Positions 1-13,667 are shown, counted from the first letter of the stretch. The stretch: 39,382 nucleotides of DNA from Hominisplanchenecus faecis (GCF_020687205.1 NZ_JAJEQE010000028.1:1-39382); one strand, 5' to 3'. Notes: a model not told the origin generated them from the letters alone. A program made the numbers and translations.

Positions 1-151
1 TGTTCGGTTCGCTCGCCTGTTAGCCGCCCTTCGCCTAAACTCGCCTCTTCGAGGCTCAGACAGCGGCTCTTTGGGGCGGCAACATCGCAAACCTCACGAC
101 GGAAGCCTTGCTATCGTCAGAGCGATTTGTTTTTGGGTTCATCATGGCTGT
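1..151 (+). repeat. Dispersed structured repeat, copy A (left end cut by window)
   Basis: This is one of four related copies in the window. It shares its core with the reverse-oriented copy at 18063-18260. Visible stems are CCGCC (24-28) with GGCGG (75-79), GCCTC (43-47) with GAGGC (51-55) around a TTC loop, and GACGG (98-102) with TCGTC (114-118, one G-T pair). The right arm (115-151) matches the arm of the 18063 copy. The left arm would lie before base 1. An apparent 79-codon reading frame across it (71-310) has no protein-like character. Confidence 0.85.
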
Positions 152-219
152 ATTGTTTTATGCACTACTTTTTACGATACCGTTCATTTGCACATGCGAC
201 TGTTATTGAAATCTTATGG

Positions 220-252
220 AAAAAAGTGTGACAAAAATGTCGCACTTTTTTT
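220..252 (+). terminator. Rho-independent terminator
   Basis: A 13-bp stem pairs AAAAAAGTGTGAC (220-232) with GTCGCACTTTTTT (239-251). It has one G-T pair and a 6-base loop, and a run of T follows. It probably ends a transcript that enters from left of the window. Confidence 0.85.
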
Positions 253-261
253 GTGCGAATT

Positions 262-292
262 ACTGAAAAATAGTGAAAAGTTTAGTGAAAAA
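262..292 (+). promoter_or_regulatory. Three phased direct repeats upstream of the beta-galactosidase promoter
   Basis: ACTGAAAA (262), AGTGAAAA (272) and AGTGAAAA (284) are spaced 10 and 12 bases apart, about one helical turn each. They end about 36 bp before the -35 box. This layout suits an activator that binds direct repeats, but no regulator can be named. Confidence 0.4.
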
Positions 293-327
293 TCTGGTAA
301 AACATTGTAAAATATATAGAAATGTTA

Positions 328-356
328 TGGACAAATTGTGAATAATATGGTAAAAT
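328..356 (+). promoter_or_regulatory. Sigma-A promoter of the first beta-galactosidase gene
   Basis: The -35 is TGGACA (328-333) and the -10 is TAAAAT (351-356), with a 17-bp spacer. Transcription would start near 363, giving a leader of about 100 nt. Confidence 0.6.
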
Positions 357-370
357 TTTACTAAGTCCGG

Positions 371-384
371 TGAAAGCGGACTGA
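371..384 (+). promoter_or_regulatory. cre-like site at the transcription start
   Basis: The sequence TGAAAGCGGACTGA matches 12 of 14 positions of the CcpA cre consensus TGWNANCGNTNWCA. It lies just after the predicted start site, a position where CcpA binding would repress. It also overlaps a small hairpin, AGTCCG (364-369) with CGGACT (377-382), so it may only be a structural match. Confidence 0.35.
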
Positions 385-408
385 AATTTTTGTTAGAGCA
401 TGCATTAG

Positions 409-6651
<6,243 letters not shown>

Positions 6652-6713
6652 GGATGCAATTGTCCTTTGTGTCAGAGCGATTCGCAGGCATCATCCAGGA
6701 TGAAAAGCTGCAA

Positions 6714-6753
6714 AACAAAAACAGAGTCCCGTTTTCGGGACTCTGTTTTTGTT
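6714..6753. terminator. Bidirectional terminator between convergent genes
   Basis: An 18-bp perfect stem (6714-6731 with 6736-6753) has a TTTT loop and the core ACAGAGTCCCG / CGGGACTCTGT. A-rich and T-rich flanks let it work both ways, for the galactosidase (+) and for the Gx-type gene ending at 6801 (-). Confidence 0.93.
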
Positions 6754-6800
6754 ACAGCAGTTCAGGATATCCAGGCATATATGTCTCTGAAAGCCGTGGA

Positions 6801-7310
6801 TCAGCGGATAAACCACACCTGGTCTTTTCGAAGCCTTCTGGATGCAAACCATGCACACAGTCCGGTGAATGCTCCGGTGAGAATTCCGCTGATGGTCAGC
6901 ATCGGCAGATAAACAAGAATACTTGCCGAGCGAAGGATCACCATGGCGATACAGATCTGACCGAGGTTATGGAAAAGGGCACCGATCACGCTGATAAAAG
7001 GGATGTGCTTTTTCCCGAGCAGCCGAAAGAGCAGTGCCATGGCCACGAAACAGAACAGACCGCCGCACAGGCTGTAGGAGAAGGATACCATCTGCCCGGT
7101 CACCATGCTGGCGATCAGGATACGCATCAGAAGTACGCACAGAGCATCCTTCCAGGTAGCATAATACAGAAGCCACAGCGTAACGACATTGGCAAGTCCC
7201 AGCTTGATCCCGGGGATCGGGGCGAGCGGCGGCAGCATTGCCTCCACCACAAAAATCGTCAGGGCAATGGTCGTGTACATTGCCAGAAACGTCATATGTT
7301 TTACTTTCAT
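6801..7310 (-). CDS. Gx transporter / heptaprenyl diphosphate synthase component I family membrane protein
   Basis: This is a 169-residue, very hydrophobic protein with about five predicted membrane segments. The N-terminal LPPLAPIPGIKLGLANVV stretch is typical of the family annotated as heptaprenyl diphosphate synthase component I (HepS) or Gx transporter. The family is now often read as a small membrane transporter, and its substrate is not known. The start at 7310 is chosen because GGAG lies 7 bases upstream; an upstream in-frame ATG at 7322 would overlap that site. In related Clostridia the gene often has a NusG domain II partner, and none is seen here. It has its own promoter and a hairpin leader. 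Confidence 0.8.
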   Translation of the reverse strand: MKVKHMTFLAMYTTIALTIFVVEAMLPPLAPIPGIKLGLANVVTLWLLYYATWKDALCVLLMRILIASMVTGQMVSFSYSLCGGLFCFVAMALLFRLLGKKHIPFISVIGALFHNLGQICIAMVILRSASILVYLPMLTISGILTGAFTGLCAWFASRRLRKDQVWFIR

Positions 7311-7325
7311 ACAAAACTCCATTCC

Positions 7326-7343
7326 GTCGCCCGATCGGGCGAC
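7326..7343 (-). promoter_or_regulatory. Perfect 18-bp palindrome in the Gx-type leader
   Basis: GTCGCCCGATCGGGCGAC is its own reverse complement. It lies 16 bases upstream of the ATG on the minus strand. In RNA it forms a GC-rich 7-bp stem with a GATC loop, just before the ribosome binding site. A second small hairpin, TAGTTT with AAACTA, lies immediately 5' of it. Confidence 0.5.
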
Positions 7344-7365
7344 ATAGTTTGACAAAACTAACTGC

Positions 7366-7394
7366 ATTATAACAAAACATACGGACACTGGCAA
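7366..7394 (-). promoter_or_regulatory. Promoter of the Gx-type membrane protein
   Basis: On the minus strand the -35 is TTGCCA (7394-7389) and the -10 is TATAAT (7371-7366), with a 17-bp spacer. Transcription would start near 7359. Confidence 0.7.
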
Positions 7395-7669
7395 GAGACT
7401 TCGGCGTAACTTTGGAGAAATATTGGAGCAGCAGTGAGACGTCTCACATGCACTCGGCTTTACGATGTTAAGAAAGGGATGCAACTTTAGAATTATTTAA
7501 TAGGCAGTTTATTGATTTTCTGCGGGCGGAGTATTAAGATGAGTCAAGAGACAAAAATCACGTATGACCCATTGCGTTTTCTGATATAGCCTCAGGCGGA
7601 TCAGAGCGGTGTAAAAGAAAGAGAAAGATAAGGTCAAAAGAAAGATCGGGTCAGAAGAAAGGGTATAGT
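7395..7669. other. Gene-free stretch with a palindrome and purine-rich direct repeats
   Basis: No convincing gene is seen. The stretch holds a perfect 14-bp palindrome, GTGAGACGTCTCAC (7434-7447). It also holds two purine-rich direct repeats, GGTCAAAAGAAAG (7632-7644) and GGTCAGAAGAAAG (7649-7661), just upstream of the next gene. No clear promoter for that gene was found. Confidence 0.4.
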
Positions 7670-8065
7670 ATGAGACAGAAATTCGAAAAATTTATGCAGG
7701 GCAGATATGGGATCGACCATTTTTCCCGGTTTTTACTGGTGGGAGCACTGGTATGCGTCCTGCTTTCCGGTCTGCTGCGGGCATCGGCACTGAACTATGT
7801 CAGCTGGATTCTGCTGATCTGGATGTATTACCGCATGTTTTCCAAAAATATCCGGAAACGATGCGAAGAAGAGCGTATGTATATGGACACAAAAGAGAAG
7901 GTTGTCCGGTTCTGCAAAGGGGAGAAAAGTGTGATCAGCGATTCCAAAACACACAAAATCTACCGCTGTCCGCATTGCAGACAGAAAATCCGTGTCCCGA
8001 GAGGGAAGGGAAAAATCGAGATCACCTGTCCTTCCTGCCGCAGTAAATTTATCAAACGGACCTGA
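7670..8065 (+). CDS. Small membrane protein with C-terminal zinc ribbon
   Basis: This is a hypothetical protein of 131 residues. Two closely spaced hydrophobic segments (about 20-38 and 42-58) suggest a membrane hairpin. A basic stretch follows, and the C-terminal half carries CPHC and CPSC pairs (RCPHCRQKIRVP and ITCPSCRSKF) that should bind one zinc ion. The ribbon resembles domains that appear in many clostridial membrane proteins of unknown role, and no enzyme motif is present. GAAAGGG precedes the ATG. It is followed by ilvE, which has its own promoter, so the two are probably separate units. Confidence 0.75.
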   Translation: MRQKFEKFMQGRYGIDHFSRFLLVGALVCVLLSGLLRASALNYVSWILLIWMYYRMFSKNIRKRCEEERMYMDTKEKVVRFCKGEKSVISDSKTHKIYRCPHCRQKIRVPRGKGKIEITCPSCRSKFIKRT

Positions 8066-8084
8066 TTCTTGCAATTTTTGCATG

Positions 8085-8099
8085 AATTTGCTAAAAATT
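8085..8099 (+). promoter_or_regulatory. CodY-box-like operator upstream of ilvE
   Basis: AATTTGCTAAAAATT differs from the CodY consensus AATTTTCWGAAAATT at two of 15 positions. It ends 13 bp before the ilvE -35 box. It lies in an AT-rich inverted repeat, TGCAATTTTT (8070-8079) with AAAAATTGCA (8093-8102), which might also be a weak terminator for the upstream gene. CodY controls branched-chain amino acid genes in many Firmicutes. Confidence 0.45.
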
Positions 8100-8112
8100 G
8101 CAGGAAATATGC

Positions 8113-8141
8113 TTGTGCATCACAGAAAAAAGTATTATACT
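8113..8141 (+). promoter_or_regulatory. Promoter of ilvE
   Basis: The -35 is TTGTGC (8113-8118) and the -10 is TATACT (8136-8141), with a 17-bp spacer. Transcription would start near 8148, leaving a leader of about 80 nt. Confidence 0.65.
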
Positions 8142-8228
8142 TAGAAACATATCAAAAATATTTTGTCGGACTGTTGTACCAGTATTTATGGATTGAAAAA
8201 GCAGCAGGTAAGGCGTCAGGAGGATAAC

Positions 8229-9251
8229 ATGGGAAAAAATATTGACTGGTCAAATCTTGGATTTGGCTATGTAAAAACAGACTATCGCTATGTATCAAAT
8301 TTTAAAAACGGTGCCTGGGATGAGGGTACATTAAGTACCGATGACATGGTTACAATCAGTGAGTGTGCCTGTGTATTGCAGTATGCACAGACGGTATTCG
8401 AAGGTATGAAAGCATATACAACAGAAGACGGACGTATCGTTGTATTCCGCCCGGACCTCAACGCAGAGCGTATGGAGAATTCCGCAAAAAGACTGGAAAT
8501 GCCGGTATTCCCGAAAGATCGTTTCGTAGATGCAATCGTAAAACTGGTAGAAGCCAATGCAGATTATGTACCGCCATACGGCTCAGGTGCTACTTTATAT
8601 ATCCGCCCGTACATGTTCGGAACAAATGCAGTTATCGGTGTAAAACCGGCTGATGAATACCAGTTCCGTGCATTTTGTACACCGGTCGGACCGTACTTCA
8701 AGGGCGGCGTAAAGCCGATCACGATCCGTGTCAGCGATTTCGACCGTGCAGCACCAAGAGGAACCGGACATATCAAAGCAGGTCTGAACTATGCCATGAG
8801 CCTGCATGCGATCATGGATGCACACCGTCAGGGATTTGACGAGAACATGTATCTGGATCCGGCTACAAGAACCAAAGTAGAAGAGACAGGCGGAGCAAAC
8901 TTCCTGTTCGTTACAAAAGACAACAAGGTTGTAACTCCGAAGTCAGACAGTATTCTGCCTTCTATCACACGCCGTTCTCTTGTTTATGTTGCAAAAGAAT
9001 ATCTGGGACTGGAAGTAGAAGAAAGAGAAGTTTACTTCGATGAAGTAAAAGATTTCGCAGAATGTGGACTTTGCGGAACAGCCGCTGTTATCTCACCGGT
9101 TGGAAAGATCGTAGATCACGGCAAAGAAATCTGCATGCCAAGCGGTATGACAGAGATGGGACCGGTTACCAAAAAACTGTATGAGACACTGACCGGTATC
9201 CAGATGGGTCGTCTGGAAGCACCGGAAGGATGGATTAAGGTAATCCGCTAA
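8229..9251 (+). CDS. ilvE: Branched-chain amino acid aminotransferase
   Basis: This 340-residue PLP enzyme of fold type IV transfers amino groups between leucine, isoleucine or valine and 2-oxoglutarate, the last step of their synthesis. The PLP lysine is K183 in the GHIKAGLNYA motif. The EETGGANFLFV and GTAAVISPVG stretches are typical of the longer, eukaryote-like IlvE subgroup. The start at 8229 is chosen for the AGGAGG 6 bases upstream. An upstream TTG at 8163 would add residues that do not resemble the family. A CodY-like site upstream suggests nutrient-dependent control. Confidence 0.95.
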   Translation: MGKNIDWSNLGFGYVKTDYRYVSNFKNGAWDEGTLSTDDMVTISECACVLQYAQTVFEGMKAYTTEDGRIVVFRPDLNAERMENSAKRLEMPVFPKDRFVDAIVKLVEANADYVPPYGSGATLYIRPYMFGTNAVIGVKPADEYQFRAFCTPVGPYFKGGVKPITIRVSDFDRAAPRGTGHIKAGLNYAMSLHAIMDAHRQGFDENMYLDPATRTKVEETGGANFLFVTKDNKVVTPKSDSILPSITRRSLVYVAKEYLGLEVEEREVYFDEVKDFAECGLCGTAAVISPVGKIVDHGKEICMPSGMTEMGPVTKKLYETLTGIQMGRLEAPEGWIKVIR

Positions 9252-9290
9252 CGGAAATTACATTTTGTTTACAAAAATTAGAAGATTTTA

Positions 9291-9333
9291 AGAACCGCTC
9301 TTTGTTATAGTAATAGCGAGGGGTGGTTCTTTT
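9291..9333 (+). terminator. Probable terminator after ilvE
   Basis: AGAACC (9291-9296) pairs with GGTTCT (9325-9330). A weaker inner CTC/GAG pairing is possible, and a short T run follows. The loop is long, so efficiency is uncertain. Confidence 0.5.
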
Positions 9334-9369
9334 GGGTTGCCGCAGGCAGCACCGCGACAGGAGGACTGT

Positions 9370-9957
9370 ATGAGAATTGTACTTGCATCCGCTTCGCCGA
9401 GAAGGCGTGAGCTTTTAGAACAGGCCGGGATCGATTTTGAGATACTGATCGGCAGTACCAGAGAATGTATCACAAAAGAAGAACCGGAAGAGATCGTTGA
9501 AGAGCTGTCACTTGCAAAAGCAAAGGGAGTTGCAGAAGCCGTGACAGGAGATGCTGTGATCATCGGGGCAGATACGATCGTTGCCAAAGGAAACAAAGTA
9601 CTTGGGAAACCAAAAGATGCCGAAGATGCACATCAGATGCTTGCCATGCTTCAGGGAGAGAAGCATCAGGTTTATACGGGCGTGACACTGTTACAGAAAA
9701 AAGGGGATGAAAAGATCATCCGGTCATTTCATGAAAGGACCGATGTCTTTATGACATCGATGAGTGATCAGGAGATCGAAGCGTACATTGCCACCGGGGA
9801 GCCGTTTGACAAGGCAGGCAGTTATGGAATACAGGGACGTGCAGGAATTTTCGTAGAAAGAATTGAAGGAGATTATTATAACGTGGTCGGACTTCCGATT
9901 TCCAGACTCTGCCGGGAATTAAAGAGCCTGGAAGCGGAGGATGACCGGAAAGAATGA
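9370..9957 (+). CDS. maf: Maf-family nucleoside triphosphate pyrophosphatase
   Basis: This 195-residue Maf protein hydrolyses non-canonical or excess nucleoside triphosphates to the monophosphate and pyrophosphate. The family is linked to house-cleaning and to septum or growth arrest. Its motifs are an N-terminal SASPRRRELL, GADTIV, a KPKDAEDAHQML helix, HQVYTGV, and GEPFDKAGSYGIQG near the C-terminus. The start at 9370 follows GGAGG by 6 bases; an upstream ATG at 9337 lacks this. It is followed by the two-component operon, with a hairpin in the 63-bp gap. Confidence 0.93.
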   Translation: MRIVLASASPRRRELLEQAGIDFEILIGSTRECITKEEPEEIVEELSLAKAKGVAEAVTGDAVIIGADTIVAKGNKVLGKPKDAEDAHQMLAMLQGEKHQVYTGVTLLQKKGDEKIIRSFHERTDVFMTSMSDQEIEAYIATGEPFDKAGSYGIQGRAGIFVERIEGDYYNVVGLPISRLCRELKSLEAEDDRKE

Positions 9958-9965
9958 AAGCTGGG

Positions 9966-9990
9966 TAACTGCACCGATGGCGGGCAGTTA
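9966..9990 (+). promoter_or_regulatory. Inverted repeat over a possible promoter of the first two-component operon
   Basis: TAACTGC (9966-9972) and GCAGTTA (9984-9990) are exact inverted copies with an 11-base spacer. A possible -10, TAAAAT, begins at 9990, so the dyad would cover the weak -35 and the spacer. This is consistent with an operator, and a leader hairpin is the alternative. Confidence 0.35.
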
Positions 9991-10020
9991 TAAAATGTAG
10001 AAGTACGGGGGCAGAGAATT

Positions 10021-10680
10021 ATGGCAAACCGCATTCTTGTGGTAGAGGATGATACGGCGATTTCAGAGCTGATCTGTATGAATCTGGAAGTGACCGGCTA
10101 CGAAGTGGTTCCGGTTCTGGATGGCAATGAAGTTGAGGGAACACTGGAGAAAGAGGAGAATTTTGACCTGGCACTGCTGGATATTATGCTGCCGGGCAAA
10201 GACGGCTTTGAACTTCTCGGAGTTATGAAAGAACATGGCATACCGGTCATTTATATCACGGCTAAGGCAGATGTAAATTCCAAGATCAAGGGACTGAGAT
10301 CGGGAGCAGAGGATTATATCGTCAAACCGTTTGAGGTTCTGGAGCTGCTGGTGCGTGTGGAGAAAGTGCTGGAGCGTACCGGAAAGCAAAAAGAGATCAT
10401 ACAGGTGAAAGATCTGGAGATCCATTTATCAGAGCATAAAGTGACCAGAAACGGGCAGACAGTCAGTCTGAAGCCGATGGAATATGATCTGCTGGTATTA
10501 CTGGCAAAGAATAAAAATGTGGCATTTACCAGAGAACAGATGCTGAATGAAGTATGGGGCAGCAATTATCTGGGTGAGACAAGGACGATCGATGTACATA
10601 TCGGACAGCTTCGCAGGAAACTGGATCTGTCGGATGTCATCAAGACCATTCCGAAGATCGGATATCGACTGGAGGAGTAG
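10021..10680 (+). CDS. OmpR/PhoB-family response regulator
   Basis: This is a 219-residue DNA-binding regulator. The receiver domain (1-115) has the acidic pair D10-D11, the phosphoacceptor D54 in LALLDIMLPGKDG and the K in YIVKPF. A winged-helix output domain (about 127-217) ends with the usual RTIDVHIGQLRRKL and IGYRLEE pattern. It stops one base before its partner kinase, so the two are co-transcribed and translationally coupled. Its targets are unknown; the downstream lipoprotein suggests an envelope stimulus. Confidence 0.93.
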   Translation: MANRILVVEDDTAISELICMNLEVTGYEVVPVLDGNEVEGTLEKEENFDLALLDIMLPGKDGFELLGVMKEHGIPVIYITAKADVNSKIKGLRSGAEDYIVKPFEVLELLVRVEKVLERTGKQKEIIQVKDLEIHLSEHKVTRNGQTVSLKPMEYDLLVLLAKNKNVAFTREQMLNEVWGSNYLGETRTIDVHIGQLRRKLDLSDVIKTIPKIGYRLEE

Positions 10681-10681
10681 T

Positions 10682-12076
10682 ATGAAGCTCTGGCAGAAAA
10701 TATCTCTGCTCACGGCAGCGATTCTTTTGATCTCCATGGTAGTTTACGGTGGGATCACAGTGTATGAGACATCAAATTATAACATCAGGCAGACATCAAG
10801 TGCAGCGTCACGACAGGTGCGTGCAACCGCTTATGCACTGGGACAGAGTCTTGAAAATGCAGCTACGGAGGAGATGAGCGACACCGCAAGGAAAGCTTAT
10901 CTCCAGTTTTTGCTGCGCAGATACAGCAGCAGAGATTACATGCTGCTTCAGGACTGGCAGCTTGCAGCGAATACCACGAATTTCGAGCTGACCGGAAACC
11001 GGCTTGAACAGTTTGATTCCTATGAGCCGGTGGCAGCTTTTCAGCAGAAAAACGGCAGACATCTGATGATCGTCGGACAGAAGATCCCGCTTTCAGACAG
11101 TAAAAATACATCGTATCAGCTTCTGCTGGTGCGGGATATTTCGGAAATTTATAACAATGTGCTGACGCAGATCGGCATGTTCCTGATCATTTTGGGTGCA
11201 ATCGTTGCGGTGGCGATCAATGCGGTGTTCTGGATGATACGAAGAATGTTAAAACCGCTGCGTGACTTAAGAGAGACAGCCGGTGCGATCAGCCAGGGAC
11301 AGCTGGATCGCCGTGTACGTGTGCGTTCCAATGACGAGGTCGGGGCACTGAGCGTCTCTTTTAATCAGATGGCAGACCAGATAGAATGTCAGATGGAGGA
11401 GCTGGCACAGGTTTCTGAGCGAAGGAAACAGCTTCTTGGCAGTCTGGCACACGAGCTGAAAACGCCGATGACTTCCATCATCGGCTATTCGGATACGCTT
11501 CTGCATGTGAGGATCAACGAAGAACAGCAGAAAAAGGCACTGACGCACATCAACAATGAGTGTCGCCGTCTGGAGCGACTTTCCGGGAAGATGATGAATC
11601 TGCTGGAGCTTTACAACAACGAGACGATCCATATGGAGAAGCATCCGGTCAGACAGCTGATCGGAAAAGTGGCGGAGCTTGAGAAGTATCATCTGAAAGA
11701 ACAGGGGATCACACTGGAAACCAGGAGCGATGACACCGTTCTGCTCATGGACATGGATCTGATGGAGAGTCTTCTGGTGAATCTGATCGATAATGCCATG
11801 AAAGCTTCCAAAGAAGGTGATACCATTTATGTTGAAGCAGCCGGAACATGCATTCTGGTGGAAGACCACGGAAGAGGAATCCCGGCAGAAGAGATTCCGA
11901 AGATCACGGAGGCTTTTTATATGGTTGACAAATCCAGAAGCAAAAAAGCAGGCGGGATCGGGCTGGGGCTTGCACTTTGCACACAAATCGTGAAGCTTCA
12001 TGGTGCAAAGATGGAGATCAAAAGCAAACCGGGCGTCGGTACGCAGATCCGGGTGATCTTTTCGGAAGAACAGTAA
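10682..12076 (+). CDS. Sensor histidine kinase (HAMP-HisKA-HATPase)
   Basis: This is a 464-residue membrane kinase. TM1 lies at about residues 7-27, a sensor region of about 130 residues faces outward, and TM2 (IGMFLIILGAIVAVAI) leads into a HAMP linker. The phosphoacceptor is H257 in LAHELKTPMTS. The ATP-binding domain shows the N box (LLVNLIDNAMKAS), the G1 box (EDHGRGIP) and the G2 box (GGIGLGLALC). The start at 10682 has GGAG 6 bases upstream inside the end of the regulator gene; a longer in-frame start at 10547 would overlap that gene heavily. The signal is unknown. Confidence 0.93.
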   Translation: MKLWQKISLLTAAILLISMVVYGGITVYETSNYNIRQTSSAASRQVRATAYALGQSLENAATEEMSDTARKAYLQFLLRRYSSRDYMLLQDWQLAANTTNFELTGNRLEQFDSYEPVAAFQQKNGRHLMIVGQKIPLSDSKNTSYQLLLVRDISEIYNNVLTQIGMFLIILGAIVAVAINAVFWMIRRMLKPLRDLRETAGAISQGQLDRRVRVRSNDEVGALSVSFNQMADQIECQMEELAQVSERRKQLLGSLAHELKTPMTSIIGYSDTLLHVRINEEQQKKALTHINNECRRLERLSGKMMNLLELYNNETIHMEKHPVRQLIGKVAELEKYHLKEQGITLETRSDDTVLLMDMDLMESLLVNLIDNAMKASKEGDTIYVEAAGTCILVEDHGRGIPAEEIPKITEAFYMVDKSRSKKAGGIGLGLALCTQIVKLHGAKMEIKSKPGVGTQIRVIFSEEQ

Positions 12077-12085
12077 GGAGAAAAA

Positions 12086-13507
12086 ATGAAAAGGGCAAAA
12101 AAACGAATCTTACGAAGGATCGTATGGATTGGAATGATCCTGATGGCTGCAGGATTTCTGACCGGTTGTATGGAAACATCGGAAGATGACTGTATTGTAA
12201 AGGAAAAAGAGACAGAGACCGGAGAGCGTATCCGTTCTTATTCTTCCGGCACAGAGGCAGTGGAAAATGTCAGCGTAGCAGAACAGGTACAGGCAGCGAG
12301 TCCCTGTATGCTGAGTGTGGAAGAAGGTAAGATTCATGTGGATCTTCAGGCGAGTGTTTATCTCCCGCAGGGAAACAGCATGAAGATCTACAAGGCAAAG
12401 ACACGCTATTTCACGCAGGAAGATATGAATGGCTGGATCCATATCCTGACGCAGGGACAGCCGCTGAAAAACGACAAGGGAGATACAATTCCCTGGCGGG
12501 CACAGCAGGAGCTTAGCGGAATGGTGAATATGACAGATCCGTATGCTTCCTGGGCGGCGGCAGGCAAGAAAGTGTATCAGTTTGAAATGCAGAATCTGCT
12601 GGAAGACGGCTACAAAGAATCCGGTGTTTCACTCAGAAGGGAAGAATGTGAATATGTACCGTGGAGCAGGGATGACAGCTGGCAAATTCTGCATACAAAG
12701 GTTGGAAGAAAACGGATGAGAAAAGAAGCAGATGCTCTGCTTCAGACGCTGGGACTTGCAGAAGAGTTTCATTTTATGCAGTCACGGGCGGTTTACTGTA
12801 CGGAAGATTCTGTGAATGAAAATACCGGGGAAGAAACGGAAACAGGCGATACCGGAGCCTCGGAGCAGAAAATGGGCTGGAGGTTTTACTATACAAGGCA
12901 GGTGGACGAAGCACGGATCAACCAGAGCACAGACCACAGCCTGTCAGGGGATATCCTGTTCGGACTGGGCGGCAATCTGGATATGGCTTCCCCGGAAAAC
13001 GAGGGAGAGGGATACGACGGAACAGGATCAGGGACGGAAAACTGGAAACCGAGCCGGGAAGCCGAAAGCTTTTATATTACCTTTGATGATGAAGGTCTTG
13101 CAGAAGTGACCTGGATCAACCCATGTATCGTAGAAGAAAATGAGGGCGGAGGAGTTTTTCTGCTTCCGTTTTCAGATATTCTGCAGGTCTTTCAGAAATC
13201 GATCACCAAACAGTATATTCTCGAGATGCTCTCCGGCAACGGTCTGGAGGTTTCCGCGACCATTCAGACGATCCGGCTTGGATACCGCAGGATTGAAACC
13301 GAAGACAAAGACGGAAAAAAGAAAAAAGAGCAGATCATCCCGGTCTGGGATTTTATCGGTACTTACAGCAGTCCGCAGACGGAACAGCTACTGACCGATA
13401 CGGATGATCTCTGGGTGCAGTGTTACCTGAGACAGGAACGGACAGACAGTCTGCTTACGATCAATGCAAACGACGGAACCATCGTAGACTGGGGAAATGA
13501 ATTATAA
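12086..13507 (+). CDS. Uncharacterised lipoprotein in the two-component operon
   Basis: This is a 473-residue protein with a basic start, a hydrophobic stretch and the lipobox FLTGC, so it should be lipid-anchored outside the membrane. No enzyme motif is recognised. An acidic, glycine-rich and probably disordered insert lies near the middle (around the EGEGYDGTGSG stretch). The C-terminus (IIPVWDFIG ... SLLTINANDGTIVDW) resembles a group of clostridial lipoproteins beside two-component systems, possibly the DUF6034 group, which is not verified. AAGGAG precedes the ATG, 9 bases after the kinase. It may help sense or modulate the stimulus, or be a target. Confidence 0.8.
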   Translation: MKRAKKRILRRIVWIGMILMAAGFLTGCMETSEDDCIVKEKETETGERIRSYSSGTEAVENVSVAEQVQAASPCMLSVEEGKIHVDLQASVYLPQGNSMKIYKAKTRYFTQEDMNGWIHILTQGQPLKNDKGDTIPWRAQQELSGMVNMTDPYASWAAAGKKVYQFEMQNLLEDGYKESGVSLRREECEYVPWSRDDSWQILHTKVGRKRMRKEADALLQTLGLAEEFHFMQSRAVYCTEDSVNENTGEETETGDTGASEQKMGWRFYYTRQVDEARINQSTDHSLSGDILFGLGGNLDMASPENEGEGYDGTGSGTENWKPSREAESFYITFDDEGLAEVTWINPCIVEENEGGGVFLLPFSDILQVFQKSITKQYILEMLSGNGLEVSATIQTIRLGYRRIETEDKDGKKKKEQIIPVWDFIGTYSSPQTEQLLTDTDDLWVQCYLRQERTDSLLTINANDGTIVDWGNEL

Positions 13508-13519
13508 TTACGGTTCAGA

Positions 13520-13548
13520 TTGCCTTGAGGGGAAAACTCTGTTATACT
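13520..13548 (+). promoter_or_regulatory. Promoter of the cysE leader
   Basis: The -35 is TTGCCT (13520-13525) and the -10 is TATACT (13543-13548), with a 17-bp spacer. The start falls near 13555, within the first bases of the long hairpin that follows. Confidence 0.65.
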
Positions 13549-13551
13549 CTT

Positions 13552-13629
13552 ACTATGATGCTAGGATTGTGGGAGTGCGACGCACGGAACAATCCGTAGG
13601 CATCATAGTTGGGGACTTTTGACACCAAC
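13552..13629 (+). ncRNA. Structured leader RNA upstream of cysE (novel candidate)
   Basis: A three-step hairpin spans 13552-13609. ACTATGATGC pairs with GCATCATAGT (10 bp), GGATTGT with ACAATCC (7 bp), and GTGC with GCAC around a GAC loop, separated by small internal loops. A second hairpin follows: GTTGG (13608-13612) with CCAAC (13625-13629). No T run follows either. A second short CTTACTAT...CTAGGA sequence near 13634-13647 echoes the start of the first hairpin. It matches no riboswitch I recognise. It could be a cis-regulatory leader, a small RNA, or a repeat element. Confidence 0.55.
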
Positions 13630-13667
13630 ATCCTTACTATCTAGGAAGTGAAAGAAGGAGAAATCGT

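Noticed and set aside
71-310. A 79-codon open frame over repeat copy A and the terminator
   Set aside because: It runs through a structured repeat and a rho-independent terminator and has no ribosome site.
8163-8228. Upstream TTG start for ilvE
   Set aside because: The extra residues do not resemble the family, and the AGGAGG sits just before the ATG at 8229.
9315-9360. T-box-like words GGGGTGGTTC and GCACCGCG before maf
   Set aside because: The two words are about 20 bases apart rather than forming one AGGGTGGNACCGCG block. The space back to ilvE is too short for a T-box leader, and maf is not a T-box target.
13508-13667. A known riboswitch (SAM, T-box) upstream of cysE
   Set aside because: Neither the conserved SAM-I core words nor the T-box word is present, and the two-hairpin layout differs.
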